The translations under genes were made by a program, and so were the position numbers. Shown here in pieces: positions 41,647 to 49,766 of a DNA stretch of 64,000 nt (positions are counted from its first letter, which is position 1; every line of letters begins with the position of its first letter). This DNA comes from Cyanobacteria bacterium UBA6446 (GTDB lineage: Bacteria; Cyanobacteriota; Vampirovibrionia; Gastranaerophilales; Gastranaerophilaceae). The notes under the pieces are model-generated. The model had not been told where the DNA came from. It saw nothing but the letters and a program-made list of their open reading frames with translations, and did not search any database. Location of the stretch: positions 104,335 to 168,334 of the forward strand of contig DJOE01000009.1 in the NCBI GenBank assembly GCA_002438405.1, read 5' to 3'.

Positions 41647-42926
41647 ACTAATTCTCCGTAGATTTTTCCGTTTTCAAATTTTGTGATTTTTACATTTTGG
41701 AGAGTGTTAAATAAATCTGTTCTATCTGAAATTATTTGAACTGTTAAATAATTTCTTGTTATTCCTTTTAAATTTTGGGTATGTTTGTCTGGGTGTTTTT
41801 CAATCAAGACTTCAAGTGTTTTTCCTATAATCTTTTTTATAAAATTCTCATGTTTTCTCTTTGAAATTTCTTTAATAATTGATGCTCGTTTATTTTTGAT
41901 TTCATCAGAATTTTGGTGTTCCATTTCAGCACCAATTGTACCTTTTCTTTGAGAATAAGGGAAAGTATGGATTTGAGTGAGACCGGATTTTTTCAGATTT
42001 TGTCTTGTAATTTCAAAATCTTCATCTGTTTCACCTGCAAAACCTGCAATTATGTCACTTCCAAGAAATGGATTTTCAAATGTTTCATTGATTTTATCAA
42101 TGAGTGATAAATAGTATTCTGTTTTATAAAATCTATTCATTGAATGAAGAGTTTTATCGTTTGCAGATTGAAGTGATAAATGAAAATGTGGACAGAATTT
42201 TTTTGAATTTTTTAAAAACGCAAGCATTTCATCTGTAATTTCCGGTGGATTTAGCGAACCTAAACGATATCTTTCAATTGTTGTTTTCTCTTCAATATCC
42301 TTTAATAAATCAAGGAGTGTTAGACCAAATTCTTTTCCCCACTGCCCAATGTGGATTCCTGTGAGCATTACTTCCTTAAATCCGTGTTTTGAAAAATTAT
42401 TTATTTGTTCAATGATAAAATCCGAATCTGCACTTCTACTCTTACCACGAGCTTTCCAGATTATACAGTATGTACAACGGTTATCACAACCGTCTTGAAT
42501 TTTTAAGCTTGCTCGAGTTTTGGTTGTATCAACAAGTACAATTTTGCTAAAATCTGTTTGCTTCAAAATATCATTTGCATGAAATCTGATGTCTGATTGT
42601 AAGTAATCATATAAATTTAATTTTTCATCATTACCGATTACAAAATCAATAAAATCATTTTTTAGAAGTTCTTCTTTTTCAATTTGTGCCATACAACCGG
42701 TTGCAATCGTAATAATATTTGGATTTTTGTGCTTTGCAGCTCGAAGCAAATACATTGCTTCATTGTCACTTTTATGGGTAACCGAACATGAATTCAAGAT
42801 GTAAATATCAGCATCTTCAATTTTATTTACTTTTTCTAACCCGTGATTTATTAAATTTTCTTCTATTATTGCACTTTCAAATTGGTTTGATTTGCAACCC
42901 ATTGTGTGGATATTAAATTTCTTCAT
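41643..42926 (-). CDS. mtaB: tRNA ct6A/t6A37 methylthiotransferase MtaB
   Basis: Radical-SAM enzyme that adds a methylthio group to t6A37 of tRNAs. 427 residues. N-terminal UPF0004 domain with Cys at NIHTMGCKSNQ (~11), LNSCSVTH (~47) and ATGCMAQ (~80). Radical SAM CxxxCxxC as DGCDNRCTYCIIWKARGKSR (~146), the RGKSRS variant being typical of MtaB rather than MiaB (RG.E.S). TRAM-like end with LKGITRNYLTVQI. TTTACA-17-TATTAT ends six bases before the ATG: a predicted leaderless mRNA. Confidence 0.9.
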   Translation of the reverse strand: MKKFNIHTMGCKSNQFESAIIEENLINHGLEKVNKIEDADIYILNSCSVTHKSDNEAMYLLRAAKHKNPNIITIATGCMAQIEKEELLKNDFIDFVIGNDEKLNLYDYLQSDIRFHANDILKQTDFSKIVLVDTTKTRASLKIQDGCDNRCTYCIIWKARGKSRSADSDFIIEQINNFSKHGFKEVMLTGIHIGQWGKEFGLTLLDLLKDIEEKTTIERYRLGSLNPPEITDEMLAFLKNSKKFCPHFHLSLQSANDKTLHSMNRFYKTEYYLSLIDKINETFENPFLGSDIIAGFAGETDEDFEITRQNLKKSGLTQIHTFPYSQRKGTIGAEMEHQNSDEIKNKRASIIKEISKRKHENFIKKIIGKTLEVLIEKHPDKHTQNLKGITRNYLTVQIISDRTDLFNTLQNVKITKFENGKIYGELV

Positions 42927-42961
42927 TTCTTGATAATATAAAAAACAATAATGAATGTAAA
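42927..42961 (-). promoter_or_regulatory. Leaderless mtaB promoter
   Basis: TTTACA (42961 to 42956), 17-bp spacer, TATTAT (42938 to 42933), then CAAGAA and ATG at 42926. Confidence 0.72.
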
Positions 42962-42997
42962 TATTTGTGTACTTATGTTATTAAAATAGCAAGAAAT

Positions 42998-43026
42998 TTT
43001 ACTTTCGGGTTTTATAAGTGTATAAT
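42998..43026 (+). promoter_or_regulatory. Promoter of the membrane-protein gene at 43055
   Basis: TTTACT (42998-43003), 17-bp spacer, TATAAT (43021-43026). Start near 43033, leaving a 22-nt leader with AAAGGTGAAGG: a leadered gene, in contrast to its neighbours. Confidence 0.7.
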
Positions 43027-43054
43027 CAATGTGTGAAAGGTGAAGGTGTATTTT

Positions 43055-43852
43055 ATGCAAGTTAATTCAATTTCTGCAAACAGACCGGCTTTTAAATCTA
43101 TGAGTGATATAGAAACATTGGCTTCTTTAGATGAAAATCAAGTTAGACAACTAGCTTATGCAAAAACTTCTGCTGAAGTTAATGATAAAAAGCATCGACG
43201 AATTGGTAGTACAATTTATTATACAACACCTTTAGTTGCAGGCTTAGCTGCTGCTGCGGATAATCCAGGAAAAAGCTTAGCAACTGTAAAGAATGCCGCT
43301 GGTGAAGCAGTTAAAACTGTTAATTTGTCAAGAGCTACAAGACTTGGCAGTTTCCTTTCTACTACTGCATTATGGGCAGCTGGTTATATGGTTGCAGATG
43401 CGGTATTTGGTTCAAAAAATATTGCAGAAAAACATAGTCCGGCATTAAAAGAATTTTCTCAAAACCACCCAATCTTATCTTCAGTTGTTGGTTGGGGTGT
43501 TGCTATTGCTGGTACTTTAGCTGCTTACAGAGGTGGAGCTAAATTGCTTGACAAGTTGCCTAAAGATAAATTTAATAAAGTTTATATTGCTGTTGCCGAA
43601 AAATTGAACGCAAGTAAGCTTTTAAATAAAGTAAGTGAGCAAATTGCTAAAGTTCCATCTGGAATTAAAACTTTTGGTAAAAGTATGATTTCATTTGCAC
43701 CTTGGCTAATGATTTTTGCAGGAATGTCACATAATGTTGACCACGAATCTGTTAAAGCAAAAGATTTCCAAAGAAATTATCAAGATTTGAAACTGGCTCA
43801 AGCAGTTGCTCGTGAAAAATTAAGTGCAGATAATTCAGAAGAAATTGAATAA
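43055..43852 (+). CDS. Membrane-associated protein of unknown function
   Basis: 265 residues from the ATG at 43055, which is set by GGTGAAGGTG; a GTG at 43040 would start inside that site. Begins MQVNSISANRPAFKSMS, a lineage-type N-terminus with a Phe-Lys-Ser turn. Probable membrane segments near 55-72 (TTPLVAGLAAAADN), 100-118 (LSTTALWAAGYMVADAVF), 140-160 (ILSSVVGWGVAIAGTLAAY) and 215-232 (SFAPWLMIFAGMS). Charged loops lie between. No known domain recognised. Confidence 0.72.
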   Translation: MQVNSISANRPAFKSMSDIETLASLDENQVRQLAYAKTSAEVNDKKHRRIGSTIYYTTPLVAGLAAAADNPGKSLATVKNAAGEAVKTVNLSRATRLGSFLSTTALWAAGYMVADAVFGSKNIAEKHSPALKEFSQNHPILSSVVGWGVAIAGTLAAYRGGAKLLDKLPKDKFNKVYIAVAEKLNASKLLNKVSEQIAKVPSGIKTFGKSMISFAPWLMIFAGMSHNVDHESVKAKDFQRNYQDLKLAQAVAREKLSADNSEEIE

Positions 43853-43876
43853 TTAAAATCTTAATAAAAGTATATG

Positions 43877-43910
43877 AAAAAGGGTTCAATATTTAAATTG
43901 AATCCTTTTT
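43877..43910 (+). terminator. Terminator running into the next promoter
   Basis: AAAAAGGGTTCAAT pairs with ATTGAATCCTTTTT (one G-U), loop ATTTAA. Six bases after its T-tract the -10 box of the next gene begins (43916). Confidence 0.85.
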
Positions 43911-43921
43911 TCGTTTATAAT
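43892..43921 (+). promoter_or_regulatory. Leaderless promoter inside the terminator
   Basis: TTTAAA (43892-43897, the terminator loop and arm), 18-bp spacer, TATAAT (43916-43921), six bases before the ATG at 43928. No ribosome site. Confidence 0.6.
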
Positions 43922-43927
43922 TTATGT

Positions 43928-44872
43928 ATGAGAGTTGTTGTTTTAGGGAAAGGTTTAATGCTTGCGAATATAGTTCTTGGCGCTCTTGATGCCGGAGCTG
44001 ATGTTGTAGGAGTTTTTAGGTATGAAGAAACATGTAATTCCCGCTTGAAAATGCTTTTTAATGATTTTTTCAAACCTGCACCTGAAGTTACATTAATAAA
44101 CAAGCTAAAAATTCGACAAATCAGATTGAAATCAGCAAATGGACCATTATTTAGAAAATTAATGCTTACTTTGAATGTTGATTTGATTATTGTTGGAACA
44201 TGGAAAGAACGTTTAGATAAGGAGACTTTCAATCTTCCGGCAATTGCAACTGTTAATGTCCACCCCTCTCTTTTGCCAAAATATCGAGGTCCAAATCCAT
44301 ATTTGCAAAATATCTTACATGGAGAAAAATTTTCCGGTGTTACGTTGCATTTGGTTACTGAAAAATTTGACAATGGTCCAATTTTGAAACAAGAAAAAGT
44401 CGAAATTTTAGACTCTGATACCTCACAAGAATTGAGAGAGAGAAGTGTTCGAACGGCTAGAAAATTGGTTTCAGAATTAATTTCTGATTTGAATAATAAA
44501 GTTTTGGCACCTGTTGCTCAGAATGAAAATTTAGCAACTTATTATCCAAATATTTCCGGAGATGAAAGAATGCTGGATTTTAAATTTCAAACATCTGATG
44601 AAATTTCAAGAACAATTAGGGCGCTCCACCCGTTTTTGCCATGTTATATTACATATAGTGACAAGTTTTTTATTGTAAATCCTTACAATTTCACTATTTT
44701 ACAAGAAACTTTTTATGCAGATGCCGGTGATATTGTTGCAAAAAATTCTGATAAATCATCAATTACAATACTTTGTGCAGACAATAAAGCTATTCGTTTT
44801 ACAGATTTAAAACTTTATAAATCTGAGCGGAAAACAAAAAAATTTATTCAAAACGAAGTTATTGTTATTTAG
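43928..44872 (+). CDS. Formyltransferase, methionyl-tRNA formyltransferase-like
   Basis: 314 residues from the ATG at 43928; earlier in-frame starts lie in the terminator hairpin. N-terminal formyl-transferase domain: VVVLGKGLMLANIVL (Rossmann-like), the catalytic Asn-x-His in ATVNVHPSLLPKYRGPNPYL (~108-127), GVTLHLVTEKFDNGPIL (~138, catalytic Asp). The C-terminal domain fits the Fmt OB-fold size. Total length matches Fmt (~315), but the N-terminal SxxF..P pattern of true Fmt is not obvious, so a sugar N-formyltransferase (surface glycan) is possible. No def gene nearby. The 3' end overlaps convergent mnmG by 8 bp. Confidence 0.68.
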   Translation: MRVVVLGKGLMLANIVLGALDAGADVVGVFRYEETCNSRLKMLFNDFFKPAPEVTLINKLKIRQIRLKSANGPLFRKLMLTLNVDLIIVGTWKERLDKETFNLPAIATVNVHPSLLPKYRGPNPYLQNILHGEKFSGVTLHLVTEKFDNGPILKQEKVEILDSDTSQELRERSVRTARKLVSELISDLNNKVLAPVAQNENLATYYPNISGDERMLDFKFQTSDEISRTIRALHPFLPCYITYSDKFFIVNPYNFTILQETFYADAGDIVAKNSDKSSITILCADNKAIRFTDLKLYKSERKTKKFIQNEVIVI

Positions 44873-46748
44873 AATGAATCATGTGTTTGTCAAGCATAAC
44901 CATTAAAATAGAAATGTCAGCAGGTTTAACTCCGCCAATTCTTGATGCTTGCGCAAGTGTCTTAGGTTTGATTTTAGCAAGTTTTTCTTTGGTTTCAGAG
45001 GAAATATGTTCAATCGTTGAATAATCGATATCCTCTGGAATTTTGAATTTTTCTAACTTACCTGCTTGATCAACTTGTTCTTGTTGACGTTTAATATATC
45101 CATCATATTTTACAATAACATCAATTTGCTCATAAACATCTTTTGGAATGTTTAATTCTCTTGTTGATTCATCAAGTTCCTTTAACACTTTGTATGTAAT
45201 ATTTGGACGTTTTAAAAGTTCTGATGCCCTAATTCCTCGGTCAAGGTGTTCCTCATATTTCGCCAAAATGTTATTAACTTCAGGAGTTGCAGGAATCTTT
45301 AAACCATCAAGACGAGTTTTTTCATCTCTAATCAATTCTTGTTTTTTGTTAAATCTTGCAAATTGTTCATCATCAATCAGTCCAATTTTATGACCGATAG
45401 GTGTTAATCTTTCGTCTGCATTGTCTTGCCTTAAAAGCAATCTGTATTCAGAACGAGAAGTTAACATTCTGTATGGGTCTTGAATATCTTTCGTAACTAA
45501 ATCGTCAATTAATGTTCCAGTGTATGATGAACTTCTTGATAACTCAAGCATTTCAGAGCCGTTCAAGTAGTTAAATGCATTGATACCTGCAATTAAACCT
45601 TGTGCTGCAGCTTCTTCGTAACCACTTGTTCCGTTGATTTGTCCGCCAAAGAACAATCCTTTAATTTTTTTAGACATCAAAGAATGTGTTGTTTGTACCG
45701 CAGGAACATAGTCATATTCTACTGCATAAGCAGGTTTAATAATGTGTGCATTTTCAAGCCCCGGAAGACTTCTTATCATTCTAACTTGAACATCTGCCGG
45801 TAAACTTGTTGAAAACCCTTGAATATAAATTTCGTAAGTTCCTAACCCCTCTGGCTCAATAAAAATATGGTGAGATGGGTTTGAAGCAAATCTTACAATT
45901 TTATCTTCAATTGATGGGCAATATCTTGGTCCAACACCATGGATAAGTCCTTGGTACATTGGGGATTTATCAAGATTTGCTCGAATAATTTCGTGTGTTT
46001 CTTCTGTTGTTCTTGTTAAATAACAAGGATATGTTTTTCTAACAGGTCGATTTGGTTTAAAAGAGAAGAAACTCAATTCTTCATCTCCAGGTTGGATTGT
46101 CATTTTTGAATAATCCAAAGTTCTTTTATCTACTCTTGCAGGAGTTCCGGTTTTTAATTTTTTAGTTTGAATACCTAATGAGTGCAATGAGTCAGATAAA
46201 CCAATAGCAGCTTTTTCGCCAAGTCTTCCTGCACTATAAGAACGTAAGCCTACGAAAATTCTACCCTCTAGAGATGTTCCTGTTGTTAATACAACCGCCT
46301 TAGTGGAATACTCAATTCCGAATTCGTCAACCGCACCTACAATTTTATCGTTTTCAGCTTTTAACTCTGTAATACAACATTGTTTCAAGTAAATATTTTC
46401 ATTACTTTCGATTAAATTGCGCATGTATCTAGTGTATTCAGCCTTGTCAGATTGTGCTCTCAAAGCTCTAACTGCAGGTCCTTTAGATGAATTCAAAACT
46501 TTCATCTGAATATAAGTGGCATCGGTAACTTCGCCCATAACACCACCCAGTGCGTCAATTTCACGAACCAACGTAGATTTTGCTGGACCTCCAACAGCAG
46601 GGTTGCAAGGTTGCAATGCGATGTGCTCAACATTAAGAGTGCATAAAAGAACTTTCATTCCTAATTTTGCACAAGCTAAAGCCGCTTCACAGCCTGCGTG
46701 ACCGGCACCTACAACGATTATATCGAATTTGTTTTTTAAGTAATCCAT
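44865..46748 (-). CDS. mnmG: tRNA uridine-5-carboxymethylaminomethyl modification enzyme MnmG
   Basis: FAD enzyme that with MnmE modifies wobble U34. 627 residues from the ATG at 46748 (MDYLKNKFDIIVVGAGHAGC); a start six codons earlier would lie inside the -10 box. DIIVVGAGHAGCEAALA is the FAD site, CNPAVGGPAKSTLVREIDAL (~48) and FGGQINGTSGYEEAAAQGL (~370) are MnmG signatures, and SRSEYRLLLRQDNADERLTP (~430) the C-terminal mark. TATAAT lies six bases before the ATG. Confidence 0.95.
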   Translation of the reverse strand: MDYLKNKFDIIVVGAGHAGCEAALACAKLGMKVLLCTLNVEHIALQPCNPAVGGPAKSTLVREIDALGGVMGEVTDATYIQMKVLNSSKGPAVRALRAQSDKAEYTRYMRNLIESNENIYLKQCCITELKAENDKIVGAVDEFGIEYSTKAVVLTTGTSLEGRIFVGLRSYSAGRLGEKAAIGLSDSLHSLGIQTKKLKTGTPARVDKRTLDYSKMTIQPGDEELSFFSFKPNRPVRKTYPCYLTRTTEETHEIIRANLDKSPMYQGLIHGVGPRYCPSIEDKIVRFASNPSHHIFIEPEGLGTYEIYIQGFSTSLPADVQVRMIRSLPGLENAHIIKPAYAVEYDYVPAVQTTHSLMSKKIKGLFFGGQINGTSGYEEAAAQGLIAGINAFNYLNGSEMLELSRSSSYTGTLIDDLVTKDIQDPYRMLTSRSEYRLLLRQDNADERLTPIGHKIGLIDDEQFARFNKKQELIRDEKTRLDGLKIPATPEVNNILAKYEEHLDRGIRASELLKRPNITYKVLKELDESTRELNIPKDVYEQIDVIVKYDGYIKRQQEQVDQAGKLEKFKIPEDIDYSTIEHISSETKEKLAKIKPKTLAQASRIGGVKPADISILMVMLDKHMIHSK

Positions 46749-46760
46749 AACTCTATTATA
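46749..46760 (-). promoter_or_regulatory. -10 box of the leaderless mnmG promoter
   Basis: TATAAT (46760 to 46755) then AGAGTT and the ATG at 46748. No Shine-Dalgarno. The -35 is not obvious. Confidence 0.65.
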
Positions 46761-46836
46761 GAGCAAACAAATCCTCGTGGCTCTAAATTTTAGTCTTACT
46801 TGTTACGTTTTTAATAATTTTTGCACAACTAACTAG

Positions 46837-46856
46837 ACGTTTAAACTATTAAACGT
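46837..46856. repeat. Perfect inverted repeat
   Basis: ACGTTTAA-ACTA-TTAAACGT, 8-bp arms, in the 5' region of mnmG and downstream of the 30-residue ORF. It could be a weak terminator of the small gene or an operator. Confidence 0.4.
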
Positions 46857-46926
46857 ACTTTTTACACTAAAATCGAACCATACACACTTAAAAGACAAAA
46901 CAGAAAATCGAAATGATTTTTAGAAT

Positions 46927-47019
46927 TTAGTTTTCAGTGGTTAATTCTTCCCAGATGCTTGGTACTACAATTAATGCAGTGTATACGATAAAACCGAATA
47001 GAATTAAATTAATTGCCAT
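46927..47019 (-). CDS. 30-residue single-pass membrane peptide
   Basis: A short frame with a perfect ribosome site (AAAGGAGG, 5-6 bases before the ATG at 47019). It reads MAINLILFGFIVYTALIVVP then SIWEELTTEN: one hydrophobic helix of about 19 residues and an acidic tail, like small subunits or regulators of membrane complexes. No family recognised. It is the only coding frame found in the 379-bp stretch from 46749 to 47127. Confidence 0.62.
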   Translation of the reverse strand: MAINLILFGFIVYTALIVVPSIWEELTTEN

Positions 47020-47127
47020 GATAGCCTCCTTTGGTTTCATGTATATTAATCCCATTTTTTGCTGTAAAATAACAATTAATAGTACATATATAGGAAAACT
47101 TTACAAAACTTAATACAAATTATTGAT

Positions 47128-47418
47128 ATGAAAAATTTTACTCAAAAAGACATTAAATCACTGTTTTCGGGACTTTGTTGTTCTCGGTGTAAGAATGAAT
47201 TTACTAAAAATTCTATTGAAATTTTGGAAAGGGATTGCAATATTTTGCTTTGTCGTTTATCATGCGAAAAATGTGGCAAGGATTTTGGTGAAATTGTTTT
47301 TAATTTTAACCGAAAAGCTGATTCCCATTCTCCTCTTGAAATAATTGAAGGTCCTCCTCCAATTTCTTACGATGACGTGATTGAAGCTCATAGGTTTATT
47401 CGCAAAAAATTGAAATAA
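47128..47418 (+). CDS. Small zinc-ribbon-like protein of unknown function
   Basis: 96 residues. Two Cys pairs, LCCSRCKNEF (~17-25) and LSCEKCGKDFGE (~45-55), spaced as in a zinc ribbon, followed by an acidic Pro-rich turn (EGPPPISYDD) and a basic helix. No signal peptide. No good ribosome site; a TACAAA(T) 7-8 bases upstream could make it leaderless. Function not recognised; nucleic-acid or protein binding is possible. Confidence 0.7.
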   Translation: MKNFTQKDIKSLFSGLCCSRCKNEFTKNSIEILERDCNILLCRLSCEKCGKDFGEIVFNFNRKADSHSPLEIIEGPPPISYDDVIEAHRFIRKKLK

Positions 47419-47430
47419 TAAATAAAAAAA

Positions 47431-47456
47431 AACACCCTGAATTTAATCAAGGTGTT
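47431..47456. terminator. Bidirectional terminator between zinc-ribbon gene and aspS
   Basis: AACACC.TGA pairs with TCA.GGTGTT (one mismatch), loop ATTTAA; T-tract on the plus side and A-run (T-tract for minus) on the other. Confidence 0.8.
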
Positions 47457-47477
47457 TTTCTATATTTGTTTTTTTTA

Positions 47478-49259
47478 TTAAACTTTTGGAGTTACAGTAC
47501 TTTTGATATGTAATTCTCTCAATTGTTTCAATGAAGCAACCCCAGGAGCATCACTCATCAAGTCTTTAGCACCTGCATTCTTAGGGAATGCTATAACGTC
47601 ACGGATTGAATCAGTTCTTGCAAGTAATGCAACCAATCTGTCCAAACCGATAGCCAAACCTGCATGAGGTGGAGTACCGTATTGCAAAGCATTAACCATA
47701 AATCCAAATTTTTCTTGTGCTTCTTCTTCTGTTAATCCTAAAGCTTTGAAAATTTTCTTTTGAACTTCTGAAGAGTGAATTCTTACAGAACCACCACCAA
47801 GTTCAGTTCCGTTATAAACGATATCGTAAGCAATAGACTTAACGTTACCCAAATCACCAGAATCTAATTTGTCTAAATCCTCTAGATTTGGAGATGTGAA
47901 TGGGTGGTGCATTGCCATATATCTGCCTTCTTCGTCACTCCATTCAAACATTGGGAAGTCAACAATCCATAGCAAGTTATGTTTAGATTCGTCAATTAAG
48001 TTCAATGATTTTCCGAAGTGAAGTCTTAATCTTCCCATAACATCATAAACTAGTTTTGGTTTATCTGCTACGAAGAAGATAATATCCCCTGCTTCAGCTC
48101 CTGCTCTTTCTTGAATTTGTTTAGCTTGTTCTTCTGTAACAAATTTCAATACTGGAGATTTTGCAGTTCCATCTTCATTGTAAATGATGTTAGCTAAAGC
48201 TTTTGCACCGAATGAAACAGCTAATTTGGTAATATCATCAATTTCTTTTCTTGAGTATTTAGCTCCACCCGGAATTCTGATACCACGAACAATACCGCCG
48301 TTTTCTAAGGTATCTCTAACAATCTTGAATTCTGATTGCATAATGATGTCACCAATATCAAACAATTCAAGCCCAAATCTTGTATCAGGTTTGTCAGAAC
48401 CGAATCGGTCCATTGCTTCTTGCCAAGGCATTTGAATGAATGGAGGTTTAACTTCAACACCTGCAGCTTTGAAAGCATCAACAATTAAACCTTCAACAAC
48501 TCTGATAACGTCTTGTTGTTCAACAAAAGACATTTCCAAGTCTACTTGAGTAAATTCCGGTTGTCTGTCTGCTCTCAAATCTTCATCTCTGAAACATTTT
48601 GCGATTTGATAATATCTTTCAATACCACCAACCATCAACAATTGTTTAAAGATTTGTGGAGATTGAGGAAGAGCGTAAAATTTACCTTCTTGAACACGAG
48701 ATGGTACTAAATAATCTCTAGCGCCCTCTGGAGTTGTTTTAATCAAGATAGGTGTTTCAACTTCCAAGAAATCTAATTTGTTCAAATATGCTCTGATTGC
48801 TTGAACAATATTATGACGCATTACAAGTTTTGATAACATTTGTTCCCGTCTTAAATCTAAATATCTATATTTTAATCTGATATCTTCTGAAACATTTTCA
48901 TCATCTAAAACAAAAGGTAAAACTTTTGAAGTAGAAAGAACTTCAATAGATTCTGGATACATTTCAACTTGACCTGTTGGGTATTTTTCATTATAAGTTT
49001 CTGGAGGTCTTTTAGAAACTTTACCTGTAACTTTTATTACATATTCAGATCTAACATGCTCTAAAACTTTATGAATATCAGGATTGATTTGAGGGTTAGC
49101 AACGATTTGGAAAAATCCGCTTCTATCTCTCAATTCTACAAATAGGATTCCGCCTAAATCTCTGATACAAGAAACCCAACCTGACAAAGTAACTTGTTCA
49201 TCGATGTTTGTCAAATTAAGTTTTCCACATTCGTGGTCTTTAAACTTTGTTTTAATCAT
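47478..49259 (-). CDS. aspS: Aspartyl-tRNA synthetase (bacterial type)
   Basis: 593 residues. N-terminal OB fold (VTLSGWVSCIRDLGGILFVE, ~24), class II motif 2 in YYQIAKCFRDEDLRADRQPE (~213), bacterial insertion (GAD) domain ~285-415, and motif 3 GLAIGLDRLVALLA (~533). Whether it is discriminating or also charges Asn cannot be judged here; no gatCAB genes are in the window. AAGGAAATAAGAGAAG before ATG. Confidence 0.95.
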   Translation of the reverse strand: MIKTKFKDHECGKLNLTNIDEQVTLSGWVSCIRDLGGILFVELRDRSGFFQIVANPQINPDIHKVLEHVRSEYVIKVTGKVSKRPPETYNEKYPTGQVEMYPESIEVLSTSKVLPFVLDDENVSEDIRLKYRYLDLRREQMLSKLVMRHNIVQAIRAYLNKLDFLEVETPILIKTTPEGARDYLVPSRVQEGKFYALPQSPQIFKQLLMVGGIERYYQIAKCFRDEDLRADRQPEFTQVDLEMSFVEQQDVIRVVEGLIVDAFKAAGVEVKPPFIQMPWQEAMDRFGSDKPDTRFGLELFDIGDIIMQSEFKIVRDTLENGGIVRGIRIPGGAKYSRKEIDDITKLAVSFGAKALANIIYNEDGTAKSPVLKFVTEEQAKQIQERAGAEAGDIIFFVADKPKLVYDVMGRLRLHFGKSLNLIDESKHNLLWIVDFPMFEWSDEEGRYMAMHHPFTSPNLEDLDKLDSGDLGNVKSIAYDIVYNGTELGGGSVRIHSSEVQKKIFKALGLTEEEAQEKFGFMVNALQYGTPPHAGLAIGLDRLVALLARTDSIRDVIAFPKNAGAKDLMSDAPGVASLKQLRELHIKSTVTPKV

Positions 49260-49319
49260 CTTCTCTTATTTCCTTTTTAATCTATTTATATTGCAACTTT
49301 AATACTAGCAAAAACACAA

Positions 49320-49357
49320 AAAAAAGACTACTTTATGTAACATTTGTAATCTTTTTT
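49320..49357 (-). terminator. Terminator of the 104-residue protein gene
   Basis: On the minus strand AAAAAAGATTAC pairs with GTAGTCTTTTTT (12 bp, one G-U), 14-nt loop, followed by TTT. Confidence 0.85.
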
Positions 49358-49367
49358 GTTAAATATA

Positions 49368-49682
49368 TTAATCTTCATCTTCTACAATTTGACAAGAATG
49401 AACAATATTTAAGTTGATATTGTAACATTTAACATGTTCCGGTTGATATTCAATATTTTTCTTGTTCATAATTATACAATCGTGAATTGAAATGAACATA
49501 TTTCCACAATTTAAGGCATAAAATAATAAGTTTTCAGTTGTTGGATTTTCAACTACTGATGGAATTGGTAAATATAATTTCCCTTTAATTAAATGCTCTT
49601 CTGTTGTAATTAGAAGAGTAACAAATTTTTGTCCTCCGGTTATTAGATTTTTTATTTTTAAATCTTTTCTAGAACTAGTCAT
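49368..49682 (-). CDS. Small protein of unknown function
   Basis: 104 residues. Beta-rich, with VTLLITTEEHLIKGKLYLPI near the start and two or three Cys (LNCGNMF, HDCIIM, VKCYN, HSCQIV). It ends acidic (EDED). No signal peptide. AAAGGG before the ATG and a strong terminator make it a monocistronic gene. Divergent from rqcH. Function not recognised. Confidence 0.72.
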   Translation of the reverse strand: MTSSRKDLKIKNLITGGQKFVTLLITTEEHLIKGKLYLPIPSVVENPTTENLLFYALNCGNMFISIHDCIIMNKKNIEYQPEHVKCYNINLNIVHSCQIVEDED

Positions 49683-49730
49683 TCTTAAACCCTTTCTTTT
49701 AACTTTTAAATTATATCATAAAAATAACTA

Positions 49731-49760
49731 TTGGACAATATAATTGCTTTTTAGTACACT
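49731..49760 (+). promoter_or_regulatory. Leaderless rqcH promoter
   Basis: TTGGAC (49731-49736), 18 bp, TACACT (49755-49760), six bases before the ATG. Boxes are less close to consensus than at folK. Confidence 0.5.
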
Positions 49761-49766
49761 CATTTT

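Noticed and set aside
43915..44373. 152-codon minus-strand frame inside the formyltransferase gene
   Set aside because: Antisense shadow; the plus-strand frame carries clear family motifs.
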